This document shows positions 32,917-43,257 of a DNA stretch of 64,000 nt, one piece after another; the stretch's first letter is position 1; each line of letters begins with the position of its first letter. The notes under the pieces were generated by a model. The model worked only from the letters and a program-made list of their open reading frames with translations. It was not told where the DNA came from and searched no databases. The DNA is from Cycloclasticus sp. symbiont of Bathymodiolus heckerae. Its GTDB lineage: Bacteria; Pseudomonadota; Gammaproteobacteria; Methylococcales; Cycloclasticaceae. The stretch covers positions 1-64,000 of the forward strand of contig LWTL01000118.1 of NCBI GenBank assembly GCA_002101235.1, in the 5' to 3' direction. Made by a program: the position numbers and the translations under genes.

Positions 32917-33240
32917 ATGCAGGCTATTTCCCCACGAGTTATCAGGCTTAGAGATGCCCCTTCCTATCTTGGAATGGACAAGAATCGTTTTAATGCCGAG
33001 GTACGCCCTTGCATTACTGAGATAGCAATGGGATCTAAAAGCATTTGTTTCGATAAGCTTGACCTTGATGAGTGGTTCGAGGAATATAAGTCGCGCAACG
33101 GACGTCCCTGTTTAGTAGGAGATAAATTATGGGACGAAAGAAAATGCCGGGACTCTTCCTCAGGAATGGGGTCTGGCACATTGATAAGCAAGTCAAAGGA
33201 ATCGGTCGAATTCGAGAAAGTACTGGAACAAGCCTCTTGA
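32917..33240 (+). CDS. excisionase-like winged-HTH DNA-binding protein
   Basis: VIRLRDAPSYLGMDKNRFNAEVRPCITEI...GSKSICFDKLDLDEWFEEYKSRNGRP; immediately upstream of the integrase. Confidence 0.65.
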   Translation: MQAISPRVIRLRDAPSYLGMDKNRFNAEVRPCITEIAMGSKSICFDKLDLDEWFEEYKSRNGRPCLVGDKLWDERKCRDSSSGMGSGTLISKSKESVEFEKVLEQAS

Positions 33241-34268
33241 GTGAAGCCGAAGTTGTACTGACTAGAAAGCTGGCTGTTATGCATCAACAAAAGATATACG
33301 GTATTCAAGCCGTACGGTCTTTTCGGTCAGCAGCGACTAAGTATTTAAAGGAAAGCACGAAGAAGAGTTTAAGGCGTGATGCAGACTGTTTGAAAAAGCT
33401 TGATCCTTTCATCGGTGATTTAGCCATTGAAAGTGTTCACATGGGCTCACTTCAAGCATTTATTGATAATAGCCGGCAGCTCAGTGTTAAAAGTGCCACT
33501 GTTAAGCGTGAGCTTGCCGTGGTCCGACAAATACTTAATTTAGCATCTGGTGTTTGGAGAGATGAAAACGACAAGCCTTGGTTGATGGGTGTGCCGAAGA
33601 TAGTGATGCCAGATTGGCGTGACTCGGCTCAAGCTTATCCATTGAATTGGGATGAACAGGCAACGCTGTTTAATCTTCTTCCGGCTTACTTAGCTAATAT
33701 GGCGCTTTTTAAGGTCAACACAGGCTTAAGGGAGCAAGAAGTCTGCTGGTTACGTTGGGATTGGGAAATTAAAATCCCTGAAATTAATGCCAACATTTTT
33801 TTAATACCGGGTAGATCTCAACAGTACAGTGATGGGCTTTGGCTTGGAACGAAGAACGGAGAGGACCAAGTTGTAGTATTGAACAAAATTAGTCGCTCGG
33901 TTATTAAAGGGCAACGAGGCAAACACGCTGATTACGTTTTCCATATTAATGGCCATCGCGTTAACAATATCAATACATCAGCATGGAAGACCGCTTGGGT
34001 AACAGCTGGACTGCCAAATAATGGTCGTTATACAAAAGGTGTTCATAACTTGAAACATACTTTTGGAAGACGATTAAGGGCAGTCGGTGTACCGTTAGAA
34101 ACTCGCAAGGTATTGCTGCATCATACCAACGGGGATATAACGTCACATTACTCTGCTGCTGAAATAGAAGAGTTGATTGAAGCTGCTGAACGGGTAGTGG
34201 GAGAAAATCCCCACAAATCCCCCACAATGACTTTGATCAAAAATAAAGTCGCTTCTTCAAGTGGTTGA
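33129..34268 (+). CDS. int: tyrosine-type site-specific integrase
   Basis: NTGLREQEVCWLRWDW, HNLKHTFGRRLRAVGVPLETRKVLLHHTNGDITSHYSAAE (R...HxxR-like...H...Y); 3' end abuts tRNA-Lys. Confidence 0.93.
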   Translation: MGRKKMPGLFLRNGVWHIDKQVKGIGRIRESTGTSLLSEAEVVLTRKLAVMHQQKIYGIQAVRSFRSAATKYLKESTKKSLRRDADCLKKLDPFIGDLAIESVHMGSLQAFIDNSRQLSVKSATVKRELAVVRQILNLASGVWRDENDKPWLMGVPKIVMPDWRDSAQAYPLNWDEQATLFNLLPAYLANMALFKVNTGLREQEVCWLRWDWEIKIPEINANIFLIPGRSQQYSDGLWLGTKNGEDQVVVLNKISRSVIKGQRGKHADYVFHINGHRVNNINTSAWKTAWVTAGLPNNGRYTKGVHNLKHTFGRRLRAVGVPLETRKVLLHHTNGDITSHYSAAEIEELIEAAERVVGENPHKSPTMTLIKNKVASSSG

Positions 34269-34283
34269 TAAATAAGAGAAAGA

Positions 34284-34359
34284 TGGTGGGTCGTGCGCGA
34301 TTCGAACGCGCGACCATCGCATTAAAAGTGCGGTGCTCTACCGGCTGAGCTAACGACCC
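34284..34359 (-). tRNA. tRNA-Lys (TTT)
   Basis: GGGTCGTTAGCTCAGCCGGTAGAGCACCGCACTTTTAATGCG...TTCGAATCGCGCACGACCCACCA. Confidence 0.97.
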
Positions 34360-34442
34360 TCCAAGAGCCGAGAATGATACCTTATTGGAATAAAAAGGCA
34401 AGTCGTATATGCCTTTAAGCTCAGATTTATCTTGATAACTAT

Positions 34443-35123
34443 TTATTTAACTTCGTATCTTGTTGGGTCAGCTATTTTTGCTTTTTCAAATCCTTGCTGG
34501 CGTAAGCGACACGATTCACACTCACCGCATGCTTCGCCTTTAACATTGGCCTGATAACATGATACTGTCGCACTATAATCAACATTGAGTGTGGAGCCTT
34601 TTTGGATAATTTGCGCCTTGCTTAAAGTAATTAATGGCGTATGAATTCTAAAGCCACCCTTTTCTACACCTGCCTTTGTCGCCAAATTAGCCAGCTTCTC
34701 AAAAGCCGAGATAAACTCAGGGCGACAATCTGGGTAACCCGAATAATCTACCGCATTAACACCAATAAATATATCCCACGCATTAAGCACTTCCGCCCAG
34801 CCTAGGGCTATGGATAAAAATACGGTATTACGAGCCGGTACGTAAGTAACAGGAATTCCGCTAGCTTTCTCCGTGGGTACATCTATATCATCATCTGTTA
34901 ACGCAGAGCCGCCGAATTCACCCATCCCTAATTTGATGGTTTTATGTTCTTCAACGTCAAATTTTTTAGATAGCTTACTCGCCGCCTCTAATTCAGAGTT
35001 ATGGCGCTGGCCATAGTCAAAACTAAGTGCATAACACTCGTAGCCCTGCTCTTTTGCAATAGCTAATACAGTGGCAGAATCCAATCCACCGGATAATAAT
35101 ACAACCGCTTTTTTAATCGTCAT
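34443..35123 (-). CDS. queC: 7-cyano-7-deazaguanine synthase
   Basis: [37 protein letters not shown]-x2-C zinc motif CGECESC. Confidence 0.97.
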   Translation of the reverse strand: MTIKKAVVLLSGGLDSATVLAIAKEQGYECYALSFDYGQRHNSELEAASKLSKKFDVEEHKTIKLGMGEFGGSALTDDDIDVPTEKASGIPVTYVPARNTVFLSIALGWAEVLNAWDIFIGVNAVDYSGYPDCRPEFISAFEKLANLATKAGVEKGGFRIHTPLITLSKAQIIQKGSTLNVDYSATVSCYQANVKGEACGECESCRLRQQGFEKAKIADPTRYEVK

Positions 35124-35132
35124 GAGAGTGTT

Positions 35133-35780
35133 TTACTTGCCGGGGACATCGCCCCATAGGTACTTATGGAGTTGAATTTGAAAACGTACGGGCAACTTTT
35201 CTTCTAACACCCAATTTGCTAAGTCTGTTGCTGCTAACTTGCCTTGAACAGGTGAAAATAGAACTTCACATTTGTCATTTAATGCATGTTCTCGCATATG
35301 TTCTTTTGACCAGTGAAAGTCTTCCACATCACAAATAACGTATTTCACCTGATCGTTTTGAGTTAAATATTGATAGTTTGCATGCTTGTTTTTATCAACT
35401 TCTAAGGAGCCAGGCGTTTTAACATCGAGTACCTTAGTAACTCGCACATCCACCTCCGACACGTCCAAGGCACCACTCGTTTCAAGTGAAACCTGATAAC
35501 CCGCGTCACAAAGCCTTTCCATCAGTTCATGCACACGCTTCTGCGCAAGGGGTTCGCCACCGGTTACATTAATGTATCGCGCACCTAAACCATCCACCTC
35601 AACAAGAATTTCATCTATAGAACGCACCTCACCACCATGAAAAGCGTATTCTGTATCGCAATAACCACACCTTAACGGGCAACCTGTTAAGCGAATAAAG
35701 GTTGTTGGCAAACCCACTGTTTTGCCTTCGCCTTGAAGCGAATAGAATATTTCGGTAATGCGCAGACTATCTTTAGACAT
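35133..35780 (-). CDS. queE: 7-carboxy-7-deazaguanine synthase
   Basis: SLQGEGKTVGLPTTFIRLTGCPLRCGYCDTEYAFHGG. Confidence 0.97.
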   Translation of the reverse strand: MSKDSLRITEIFYSLQGEGKTVGLPTTFIRLTGCPLRCGYCDTEYAFHGGEVRSIDEILVEVDGLGARYINVTGGEPLAQKRVHELMERLCDAGYQVSLETSGALDVSEVDVRVTKVLDVKTPGSLEVDKNKHANYQYLTQNDQVKYVICDVEDFHWSKEHMREHALNDKCEVLFSPVQGKLAATDLANWVLEEKLPVRFQIQLHKYLWGDVPGK

Positions 35781-35807
35781 ATCAATAAAACGAGAACTTG
35801 AAGGTGT

Positions 35808-36596
35808 TTAGTGTTTTTCTTGGCGTAAACGATCGAGTCTTTTTTGCGCAAGACCTGCAACCGTTGTTCCAGGGTAAGACGTAGAAACTTTCGTTAACGT
35901 TTCTCTCGATTGCTTCCATTGCTTGTTTTCATATTGAATAAAACCTATTTTCAATAATGCGTCTTTTGCTTTGGAATGAGCCGGGTATTGAGACACCACT
36001 TTACTAAACTCCTCTAACGCTCGCTTAAAATCACGACCAACATAACTTGCTTCACCTAACCAGTACAAAGCATTGGGCAAGTAAGTACTGTTTGGGAATT
36101 TATTTACGAAATCAGAAAAATCTGCAATGGATTGCTGATAGCGGCCTGATTTTAAACTTGAAAATGCTTTGTCGTATGACAGCTTATCCTGCGAACCGCT
36201 TGATACTGCGGCTTCTTGAACTACCATTGTAGGCTTACCCGCTTTCTTCCCTGTATTCACAGGAAATTTTGGCTGACTAAAACCAAGATTTGGTACAGCC
36301 ATCTTCCCGCCTGATTCCAGTTGAACAATTCGTCTGTCCGTATCAAGATACAAATCGCGTTGACGCTTTTTTAAGGTATCAATAAGGTAGGTTTGCTCTT
36401 CTATCTGGCCTCGCATCTGCTGCACTTCTCGCTGCAATTGCTCAAGCCGTTTATACATTCCAAGCATGCTAGCGGCTGATGTTTGAGCAGCCGACACTCT
36501 CCCATTACCATCGACAACTGGAGGTAGGGCTGCCGAAGCAGCCCCACTTATTAACATCAAGGCAGCGAACCGCCCTTTTAGCTTTTTACTGATCAA
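35808..36596 (-). CDS. cpoB: cell division coordinator CpoB (YbgF)
   Basis: N-terminal coiled coil plus TPR (YDKAFSSLKSGRYQQSIADFSDFVNKFPNSTYLPNALYWLGE) downstream of pal. Confidence 0.93.
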   Translation of the reverse strand: MISKKLKGRFAALMLISGAASAALPPVVDGNGRVSAAQTSAASMLGMYKRLEQLQREVQQMRGQIEEQTYLIDTLKKRQRDLYLDTDRRIVQLESGGKMAVPNLGFSQPKFPVNTGKKAGKPTMVVQEAAVSSGSQDKLSYDKAFSSLKSGRYQQSIADFSDFVNKFPNSTYLPNALYWLGEASYVGRDFKRALEEFSKVVSQYPAHSKAKDALLKIGFIQYENKQWKQSRETLTKVSTSYPGTTVAGLAQKRLDRLRQEKH

Positions 36597-37108
36597 TGCG
36601 CTGGATAAATAAGCTCAACACGGCGATTTAAATGCCAAGCTGATTCGTCATGGCCTACGGCAACAGGCTTCTCCTCACCCATTGCCACTGCTTCTGTTTG
36701 GTTACCTGACGCGCCTTGAAGGCTCAATAAATTTTGTACCGTTTTCGCACGTTTTTCGCTCAACGCTACGTTATATTCCCGTGTACCACGTTCATCAGCA
36801 TGACCTTCCACAAAAACTGAAACATCTGTATTAGCTGCTAAATATGCGCCGTGTGCTGCTAAAACAGCTTCGTATTGAGGCTCAACCGCACTACTATCAA
36901 AAGCAAAGTAAATAACTTTAGTAGATAGAGGGCTCGAAGGGTTATCTAATGGGTGTCCAGAATAGTTGCTACCATCATCCACTCCATTTGTACTTGCGCC
37001 GCCGTTCATGCCTTCACCTGCGGTCTCTTCACCGCCTCCAAACATACTACAACCCGCTAAGGCTGAAGATAGGAATAAACTGACAATTAGTTTTTGATAT
37101 GTTTTCAT
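36593..37108 (-). CDS. pal: peptidoglycan-associated lipoprotein
   Basis: Lipobox SALAGC; FVEGHADERGTREYNVALSEKRAKTV. Confidence 0.96.
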   Translation of the reverse strand: MKTYQKLIVSLFLSSALAGCSMFGGGEETAGEGMNGGASTNGVDDGSNYSGHPLDNPSSPLSTKVIYFAFDSSAVEPQYEAVLAAHGAYLAANTDVSVFVEGHADERGTREYNVALSEKRAKTVQNLLSLQGASGNQTEAVAMGEEKPVAVGHDESAWHLNRRVELIYPAH

Positions 37109-37134
37109 TTTTTTCTTTCCTCTATTGTTGTTTG

Positions 37135-37178
37135 TGGTCACAGACCATAAGTTTCATCGAATAGGAAGCAAGCCTTCC
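37135..37178. repeat. intercistronic two-hairpin element, copy 1 (tolB-pal)
   Basis: tggtcacagaccataagtttcatcgaataggaagcaagccttcc; 33/35 identical to copy 2 across the shared core. Confidence 0.8.
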
Positions 37179-37181
37179 TAC

Positions 37182-38486
37182 TTATCTCGCTTTATAAGGT
37201 GACCACGCGGGCTCTCTTACTTCTCCACCTTGCAGCCGAAGTTTTTGTCGAACTTTGCCATCCGATGATACCGCAGCCAATATGGATTTCAAGCCATCAT
37301 TGGTAGAATATAGAATCATACTGCCATTTGGGGCATAACTAGGTGACTCATCTAAACGTCCATCCGTTAAAATATTCGTAAACCCTGTCTTTAAGTCTAG
37401 CGTCGCAATACGATACTGCCCATTCACTCGATGCACCATCGTAATGTTTTTTCCATCCGGTGAATAACTTGCTCTAGCATTATAAGAACCTTCAAAGGTT
37501 ACTCGCCCTGCTTGCCCACCATTAGCGGAAATCTTATATATTTGCGGCTTGCCACCTCGGTCTGAGGTAAAGATAATTTGACGTCCATCTGGCGACCAGT
37601 CTGGCTCTGTGTCAATAGCATAACTTCTTGTTAAACGGCGAAATGAGCGAGTAATCACATTATAAATATAAATATCCGCACTTCCGTCCTTCGAAAGCGT
37701 TAACGCTAACTGACTACCATCTGGCGACCAAGACGGCGCTCCATTAATACCTTTAAACGAACGCAACTTTTCACGTTGACCCGTCCTTAATGTTTGTGTG
37801 TAAATAGAAGAGCGTCTTCCTTCATAAGACACATAAGAAAGTTTATCGCCGCGAGGTGACCACGACGGTGACATCAACGGCTCTGAAGACGTAACGATCG
37901 TTTTTGCTCCGTAACCGTCTGCATCCGCCACCTGAATTTTATATTCTGTTTTACCATTCGCTTCACGCATTGACGTGATATATGCCATGCGTGTACTAAA
38001 TGCACCTTTTTGGCCGGTGAGTTTTTCATAGATCAAATCGCTAATTCGATGCGCTACACCTCTAAGACCCGAGCGACTCGCAGGAATACTAAAACCTGTT
38101 AATTGCTCCCCCTTGTAGACGTCAAACAATTGAAACTGAACAAGCAACATACCATTAGCATCTGGCACAATCTTACCAATCACAAGGTTGTCTTGCCCTA
38201 AAGCCTGCCAATTGCGAAAATTAACTTGCTCTGCCGTAGACGGCTTGCTCAACATATCTAAACGTGACAAGGACTTAAAACGGCCACTACGCGCTAAATC
38301 ATCGCTCACCACTTGCGCAATATCAACCGGTAAGCCACCCACAATTTGCACACTCGAAAATGGCACAACGGTGATGGGCTGCGCAGAAGATATACCCTGT
38401 GTTATTTCAATTTTTAATGCCGCACTGAACGCGCTAAAACTGAACATAATGCTTAAAATTAACGCGCTTTTAATTACTCTTTGCAT
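37182..38486 (-). CDS. tolB: Tol-Pal system beta-propeller protein TolB
   Basis: WSPDG repeats: PSWSPRGDKLSYVSYE, PDWSPDGRQIIFTSDRGGKPQIY. Confidence 0.97.
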   Translation of the reverse strand: MQRVIKSALILSIMFSFSAFSAALKIEITQGISSAQPITVVPFSSVQIVGGLPVDIAQVVSDDLARSGRFKSLSRLDMLSKPSTAEQVNFRNWQALGQDNLVIGKIVPDANGMLLVQFQLFDVYKGEQLTGFSIPASRSGLRGVAHRISDLIYEKLTGQKGAFSTRMAYITSMREANGKTEYKIQVADADGYGAKTIVTSSEPLMSPSWSPRGDKLSYVSYEGRRSSIYTQTLRTGQREKLRSFKGINGAPSWSPDGSQLALTLSKDGSADIYIYNVITRSFRRLTRSYAIDTEPDWSPDGRQIIFTSDRGGKPQIYKISANGGQAGRVTFEGSYNARASYSPDGKNITMVHRVNGQYRIATLDLKTGFTNILTDGRLDESPSYAPNGSMILYSTNDGLKSILAAVSSDGKVRQKLRLQGGEVREPAWSPYKAR

Positions 38487-38492
38487 CCTTTG

Positions 38493-39320
38493 TTAGCCTC
38501 CTGGCCTAAAGTAAAATTCAAGTATTCTAAAGTAGTTAAACATACTGGGATCACTGGGCAATGGCAGCGGCGCCGCCTTTCTTGTCGCTAACTCAACAGA
38601 GCGGTCAAAAAAAGTGTTGCCGCTTGATTTTATCACCTGTGCATCAATCACATCACCACCGGGAATTAAACGAACCCGAACGACGCACGATAATCCTGAA
38701 ATATCACCCGGCGGCTGTATCCAGTTTCGCTCTACTTTTTGCCGAATTAAATCAGTGTAACTTGCGACCGCAGCTTGCGCGCGAAGCTCATTTTCTTCTT
38801 CAGCCGCCATTGCACGCAAAGCTTGCTCCCTACCTGCTTGCTCTCTAGCGATTCTGGCTTTTTCCTTTGCTATACGCTCTTTTTTTATTTTTGCATCAGC
38901 CAATTTCTTTTTCTTAGCCACTTCTGCTTTTTTCTTTTTAGCTAACGCCTTCTGCTTTTTAAGCTTGGCTTGTTTCGCCGCTGCATCCGCTTTTTGCTTA
39001 TCTAGTTTTTTCTTATCCAGCGCTTTTTTCTTTTTTAAATCCGCAGTCTTCTTCTCTTCTGCTAAACGCTTTTTCTTCAGATCATCTAAGCGTTTTTTCT
39101 CTTTCAGATTTTTTTTCTTCTCTATGTTTTTTAACTTTTCAGCTTCAGCTTTTATTTTAGACTCGTCAATCACCGTGGCTTTAACAACATTAACCGGTGG
39201 TTTACTGTGTATTTCTTCTTCACCAAAATCCATACCAAACACAAAAAAAGCAATAAGCGCCAAATGAAAAATAATCGACAAAACCGCAGCCAACGGGTGT
39301 TTTTTAAATACATCCATCAT
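38493..39320 (-). CDS. tolA: cell envelope integrity protein TolA
   Basis: Single TM, Lys/Ala-rich helical domain, C-terminal IRQKVERNWIQPPGDISGLSCVVRVRLIPGGDV. Confidence 0.93.
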   Translation of the reverse strand: MMDVFKKHPLAAVLSIIFHLALIAFFVFGMDFGEEEIHSKPPVNVVKATVIDESKIKAEAEKLKNIEKKKNLKEKKRLDDLKKKRLAEEKKTADLKKKKALDKKKLDKQKADAAAKQAKLKKQKALAKKKKAEVAKKKKLADAKIKKERIAKEKARIAREQAGREQALRAMAAEEENELRAQAAVASYTDLIRQKVERNWIQPPGDISGLSCVVRVRLIPGGDVIDAQVIKSSGNTFFDRSVELATRKAAPLPLPSDPSMFNYFRILEFYFRPGG

Positions 39321-39329
39321 GGTTATTCG

Positions 39330-39749
39330 CTATTCACTCGGATCGGTTAATAAACCAATGCTCGGCACACCAGCTGCTTGCAACGTTGTCATGGCTCGAA
39401 CCACTTCACCGTACATTACACCTTTATCACCACGAATCATCACCGGTGTTTTTGGCTTATTACGCAAAACAGCCGCCACTTTAATTTGTAAGGTTTCTGT
39501 CGTTATCGGTTGATCAGTATTTTCACCTACATCTAAAAAGTACCTACCTTGTTTATCCACACTAACCACAAGCGGCTGTAGATTATTCTCTTCTACTGGC
39601 TCGGCTGCTGCTTGTGGCAAATCAATTTCTACACCTTGTTGAATAAGCGGTGCGGTGATCATGAAAATAATCAACAAAACGAGCATCACGTCGATATAAG
39701 GCACGACGTTAATTTCCCCCATCGGGCGACGTTTGGTACTACGCGCCAT
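39330..39749 (-). CDS. tolR: Tol-Pal system protein TolR
   Basis: MGEINVVPYIDVMLVLLIIFMITAPL. Confidence 0.96.
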   Translation of the reverse strand: MARSTKRRPMGEINVVPYIDVMLVLLIIFMITAPLIQQGVEIDLPQAAAEPVEENNLQPLVVSVDKQGRYFLDVGENTDQPITTETLQIKVAAVLRNKPKTPVMIRGDKGVMYGEVVRAMTTLQAAGVPSIGLLTDPSE

Positions 39750-40440
39750 TATTTTTCTCTAGCATGCTGATATGAGCTTGGCGCTGTAACACGGTAGTGA
39801 AGTCATCCATGAATGTTTCATACCGCGTCGCCAAACGGTCAGCATTGGTTGAATAACGGTTATAGGCGACTACCGCTGGAATGGCTGCAAACAAACCCAT
39901 CGCCGTAGCGACCAATGCTTCTGAAATACCCGGCGCTACCAGCGCTAACGTTGCTTGCTTCATGTTTCCCAATGCTTGAAACGAACTCATAATACCCCAC
40001 ACCGTTCCAAACAAACCCACATACGGACTGGTTGAACCCACCGTTGCAAGAAATGGCAAATGATTATCAAGCACATCCATTTCACGCGTGTATTGCGCTT
40101 GCATTGCACGGCGCGCACCTTCAACCACGTGCATTGGCTCCATACCTTTTTGTGCATTCAGGCGGGTATATTCTTGGAACCCCATATGGAAAATACTTTC
40201 CATTCCTTTTCTATCGTAATGATCCGAGCCAATTTGCCGCGAAAGCTCATTAAGGTCAATACCAGACCAAAAGCGTTTTTCAAACGTATTCGTCACTTTA
40301 AAAGCCGATTTAAATTCTTTATGTTTCGCAAAAATAAAGGTCCATGAAACAAAGGATGCGATGACAAGCACGAGCATCACAAATTTCACAATTGGGCCTG
40401 CCTGCATAATTAAGTGGACAATGGATAAATCTGTACTCAT
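39739..40440 (-). CDS. tolQ: Tol-Pal system protein TolQ
   Basis: PYVGLFGTVWGIMSSFQALG; upstream of tolR. Confidence 0.96.
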   Translation of the reverse strand: MSTDLSIVHLIMQAGPIVKFVMLVLVIASFVSWTFIFAKHKEFKSAFKVTNTFEKRFWSGIDLNELSRQIGSDHYDRKGMESIFHMGFQEYTRLNAQKGMEPMHVVEGARRAMQAQYTREMDVLDNHLPFLATVGSTSPYVGLFGTVWGIMSSFQALGNMKQATLALVAPGISEALVATAMGLFAAIPAVVAYNRYSTNADRLATRYETFMDDFTTVLQRQAHISMLEKNNGA

Positions 40441-40877
40441 GTTAGTTGCTCAATCATCATAGGTGGAATGGCTTTAACCTTCATGCTCTGCGCATCAAGG
40501 CAAGCGACTTTTATTACCGCTTTGTTTATTATTTCATGCTTCGATTGCGCTCGCACAATCGTTTGATGGAAAATGAGTGACGCACGTTTCACTTCTGCTA
40601 CTTCAGTTGTTACTAACAACTCATCATTAAATTTAGCCGGTTTCAAATAATCCATTTGAATCGCTCTAACAGCAAAAGCAACGCCTTGTTCACTAATTAA
40701 CTCATCTTGTTCGAAGCCTTTTTCACGCAAAAACTCCGTACGCGCTCTTTCTAAATATTTCAAATAGTTGGCATAGTAAACGATGCCTTGCATATCCGTA
40801 TCTTCATAATAAATTCGGGTAGGCCATTGATGTACATTCTGCATCATAAGATCACTCAAACTATCATTTTCTTTCAA
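40437..40877 (-). CDS. ybgC: acyl-CoA thioesterase YbgC
   Basis: RIYYEDTDMQGIVYYANYLKYLERARTEFLREKGF. Confidence 0.96.
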   Translation of the reverse strand: MKENDSLSDLMMQNVHQWPTRIYYEDTDMQGIVYYANYLKYLERARTEFLREKGFEQDELISEQGVAFAVRAIQMDYLKPAKFNDELLVTTEVAEVKRASLIFHQTIVRAQSKHEIINKAVIKVACLDAQSMKVKAIPPMMIEQLT

Positions 40878-40879
40878 AC

Positions 40880-41932
40880 TTAACTGTCGTCAGAAAAGGC
40901 ATTGTCAAGCAATGTTTCAGCCTGACTATTAGCCGGTGCCTTCAAACCTAAATGCTGATACGCATGGCGCGTTGCCATTCTGCCGCGCGGTGTTCGCATA
41001 ATGTAACCTTTTTGAATAAGGTACGGTTCCAATACGTCTTCTACAGTTCCTCGTTCTTCGCTTAGCGCCGCAGCTAAACTATCTACACCAACAGGGCCTC
41101 CATCGAACGTTTCAATCAAGACACTCAATAAACGTCGATCTAGTTTGTCAAAACCGCTTTTATCAACTTCAAGCATCGATAACGCTTTATTCGCAATATC
41201 CGCCGTTATCACGCCATCGCCTTTTACATCGGCGTAATCTCTTACTCGTCGTAATAAACGGTTCGCGATTCGAGGTGTCCCGCGTGAACGAACGGCAATC
41301 TCTTCTGCACCCGCTTCATCTGCTTTTAGCGCCAAAATATCCATGGAGCGTTTGACGATTTTCGCCAAATCTTCATTATTATAAAACTCTAACCGCTGAG
41401 TAATACCAAAACGATCACGCAACGGTGATGTGAGCAAGCCAGCTCGAGTGGTCGCGCCCACTAAGGTGAATTGAGGTAAATCTAATTTAATTGAGCGTGC
41501 AGCAGGGCCTTCACCAATCATAATATCTAATTGATAGTCTTCCATTGCTGGGTATAAAATTTCTTCTACAACGGGGCTTAGGCGGTGTATTTCATCAATA
41601 AATAACACGTCACCTTCTTCAAGATTTGTTAGCAAGGCGGCTAAGTCGCCTGCTTTTTCTAATACCGGCCCAGACGTTTGACGTAAGTTAACACCCATTT
41701 CATTAGCAATAATATGCGACAAGGTTGTTTTCCCTAAGCCCGGAGGCCCAAATATCAACACATGGTCTAACGCCTCTGAACGCGCTTTAGCCGCTGTCAT
41801 GAAAATTCCCATTTGCTCACGAATCGCTGGTTGGCCAATATAGTCCGCCAATGATTTAGGGCGAATAGCGCGGTCTACCGCTTCATCGTCAAGCAGGTTG
41901 TCTGAGCTAATTAAGCGATCACTTTCTATCAT
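40880..41932 (-). CDS. ruvB: Holliday junction helicase RuvB
   Basis: [41 protein letters not shown]. Confidence 0.98.
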   Translation of the reverse strand: MIESDRLISSDNLLDDEAVDRAIRPKSLADYIGQPAIREQMGIFMTAAKARSEALDHVLIFGPPGLGKTTLSHIIANEMGVNLRQTSGPVLEKAGDLAALLTNLEEGDVLFIDEIHRLSPVVEEILYPAMEDYQLDIMIGEGPAARSIKLDLPQFTLVGATTRAGLLTSPLRDRFGITQRLEFYNNEDLAKIVKRSMDILALKADEAGAEEIAVRSRGTPRIANRLLRRVRDYADVKGDGVITADIANKALSMLEVDKSGFDKLDRRLLSVLIETFDGGPVGVDSLAAALSEERGTVEDVLEPYLIQKGYIMRTPRGRMATRHAYQHLGLKAPANSQAETLLDNAFSDDS

Positions 41933-41944
41933 TTTTTCAGGGCT

Positions 41945-42544
41945 TTATTTCTTAATCGCTGATTGTAATGCAGATCGTATCATTTGTTCACTGTTTGCAT
42001 CATCATCGGCAACGGCGCGCACACGCTTTTCAGCATCTTGCTGTTTATAACCCAGCGCAACCAATGCACTGATTGCTTCTTCAATAGGCGATATGCGTTG
42101 CGTCGTCGCAGCCTTCGAGCCCGTTGAGGAATCACTCGTCTGCTCGGGGAGGCGATCACGCATATCAATAATAAGCCGCTCTGCTGTTTTTTTCCCTATG
42201 CCGGGTAACCGCACTAATGCCGCTACGTTATTGTCGCTAATCCATAAACAAAAATCGTCAACACTCACACCGGACAGTATAGCCAATGCAACCTTAGGCC
42301 CTACACCATTTACTTTAATAAGACTGCGAAATAAAGCACGTTCTTGCTCCGTTAAAAAGCCGTACAAAATGTGCGCGTCTTCTCGTACAACTAAGTGCGT
42401 CCGAAGCATCACTTGCTCGCCCAGCGCGGGTAAATTAAAGAAACTAGACATCGGCGTTTCTACCGCATAACCCACGCCGCTTACATCTATAACCACTTGC
42501 GGCGCTTGCTTTTCAAACACCGTACCTCGAAGAAAACCAATCAT
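41945..42544 (-). CDS. ruvA: Holliday junction DNA-binding protein RuvA
   Basis: [35 protein letters not shown] overlap with ruvC. Confidence 0.97.
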   Translation of the reverse strand: MIGFLRGTVFEKQAPQVVIDVSGVGYAVETPMSSFFNLPALGEQVMLRTHLVVREDAHILYGFLTEQERALFRSLIKVNGVGPKVALAILSGVSVDDFCLWISDNNVAALVRLPGIGKKTAERLIIDMRDRLPEQTSDSSTGSKAATTQRISPIEEAISALVALGYKQQDAEKRVRAVADDDANSEQMIRSALQSAIKK

Positions 42545-43035
42545 GCTAATGCCTGTGTTGTTGCTTGGTTTGTTTGGTCCGTATGAAAATGGCAAAGCGC
42601 CACCGCTAGAGCGTCACTTGCATCCATTTGTGGATCCCCTTGAAGTTTTAATAAAATTTTAACCATGTGCTGAACTTGTGTTTTATCTGCACTGCCTTTG
42701 CCCACCAGCGCTTGTTTTATTTGTCGCGCGGCATATTCAAACACTTGCACATCCTGTTCGAAAATCGCACAAATAGCAGCTGCTCTGGCTTGCCCAAGCT
42801 TTAGTGCGGAATCCGCATTTTTACCCATAAAGACTTGTTCTATGGCCATTTCTTGAGGTTGGTAATGTTGGCTTATTTCCTGCACACCTTGATAGATTTT
42901 TTTCAGGCGATCAGGCAAAGCCCCGCCACCTGTTCTAATACAACCACTGTCAACGTATTTCACAGTACGTCCAGTCACTTCGATAACGCCGTAGCCTGTG
43001 ACTCTAGAGCCTGGATCTATGCCTAAGATACGCAT
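42541..43035 (-). CDS. ruvC: crossover junction endodeoxyribonuclease RuvC
   Basis: [20 protein letters not shown]. Confidence 0.98.
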   Translation of the reverse strand: MRILGIDPGSRVTGYGVIEVTGRTVKYVDSGCIRTGGGALPDRLKKIYQGVQEISQHYQPQEMAIEQVFMGKNADSALKLGQARAAAICAIFEQDVQVFEYAARQIKQALVGKGSADKTQVQHMVKILLKLQGDPQMDASDALAVALCHFHTDQTNQATTQALA

Positions 43036-43257
43036 CTGGTTACAACTAAAGGACAGCGAAAGGTGAACGTAGATACTTGATATCTACAGCTGTGCATTGA
43101 AAAGCAAACACGCCTGATTTAGCGTATAGAATGCCTATTTGAAAACCGGTGTTAGCCTTTGAAATAAGACCTATCATGACGCAACCTTCTCAGCAATATT
43201 TCTAAAGAGAAGAGTGTATCACTACCGTGAATTTTGATTAAGAAAACTCTATATGTA

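Noticed and set aside
38800-39170. Lys/Ala-rich repetitive tract
   Set aside because: Normal TolA domain II low-complexity helix.
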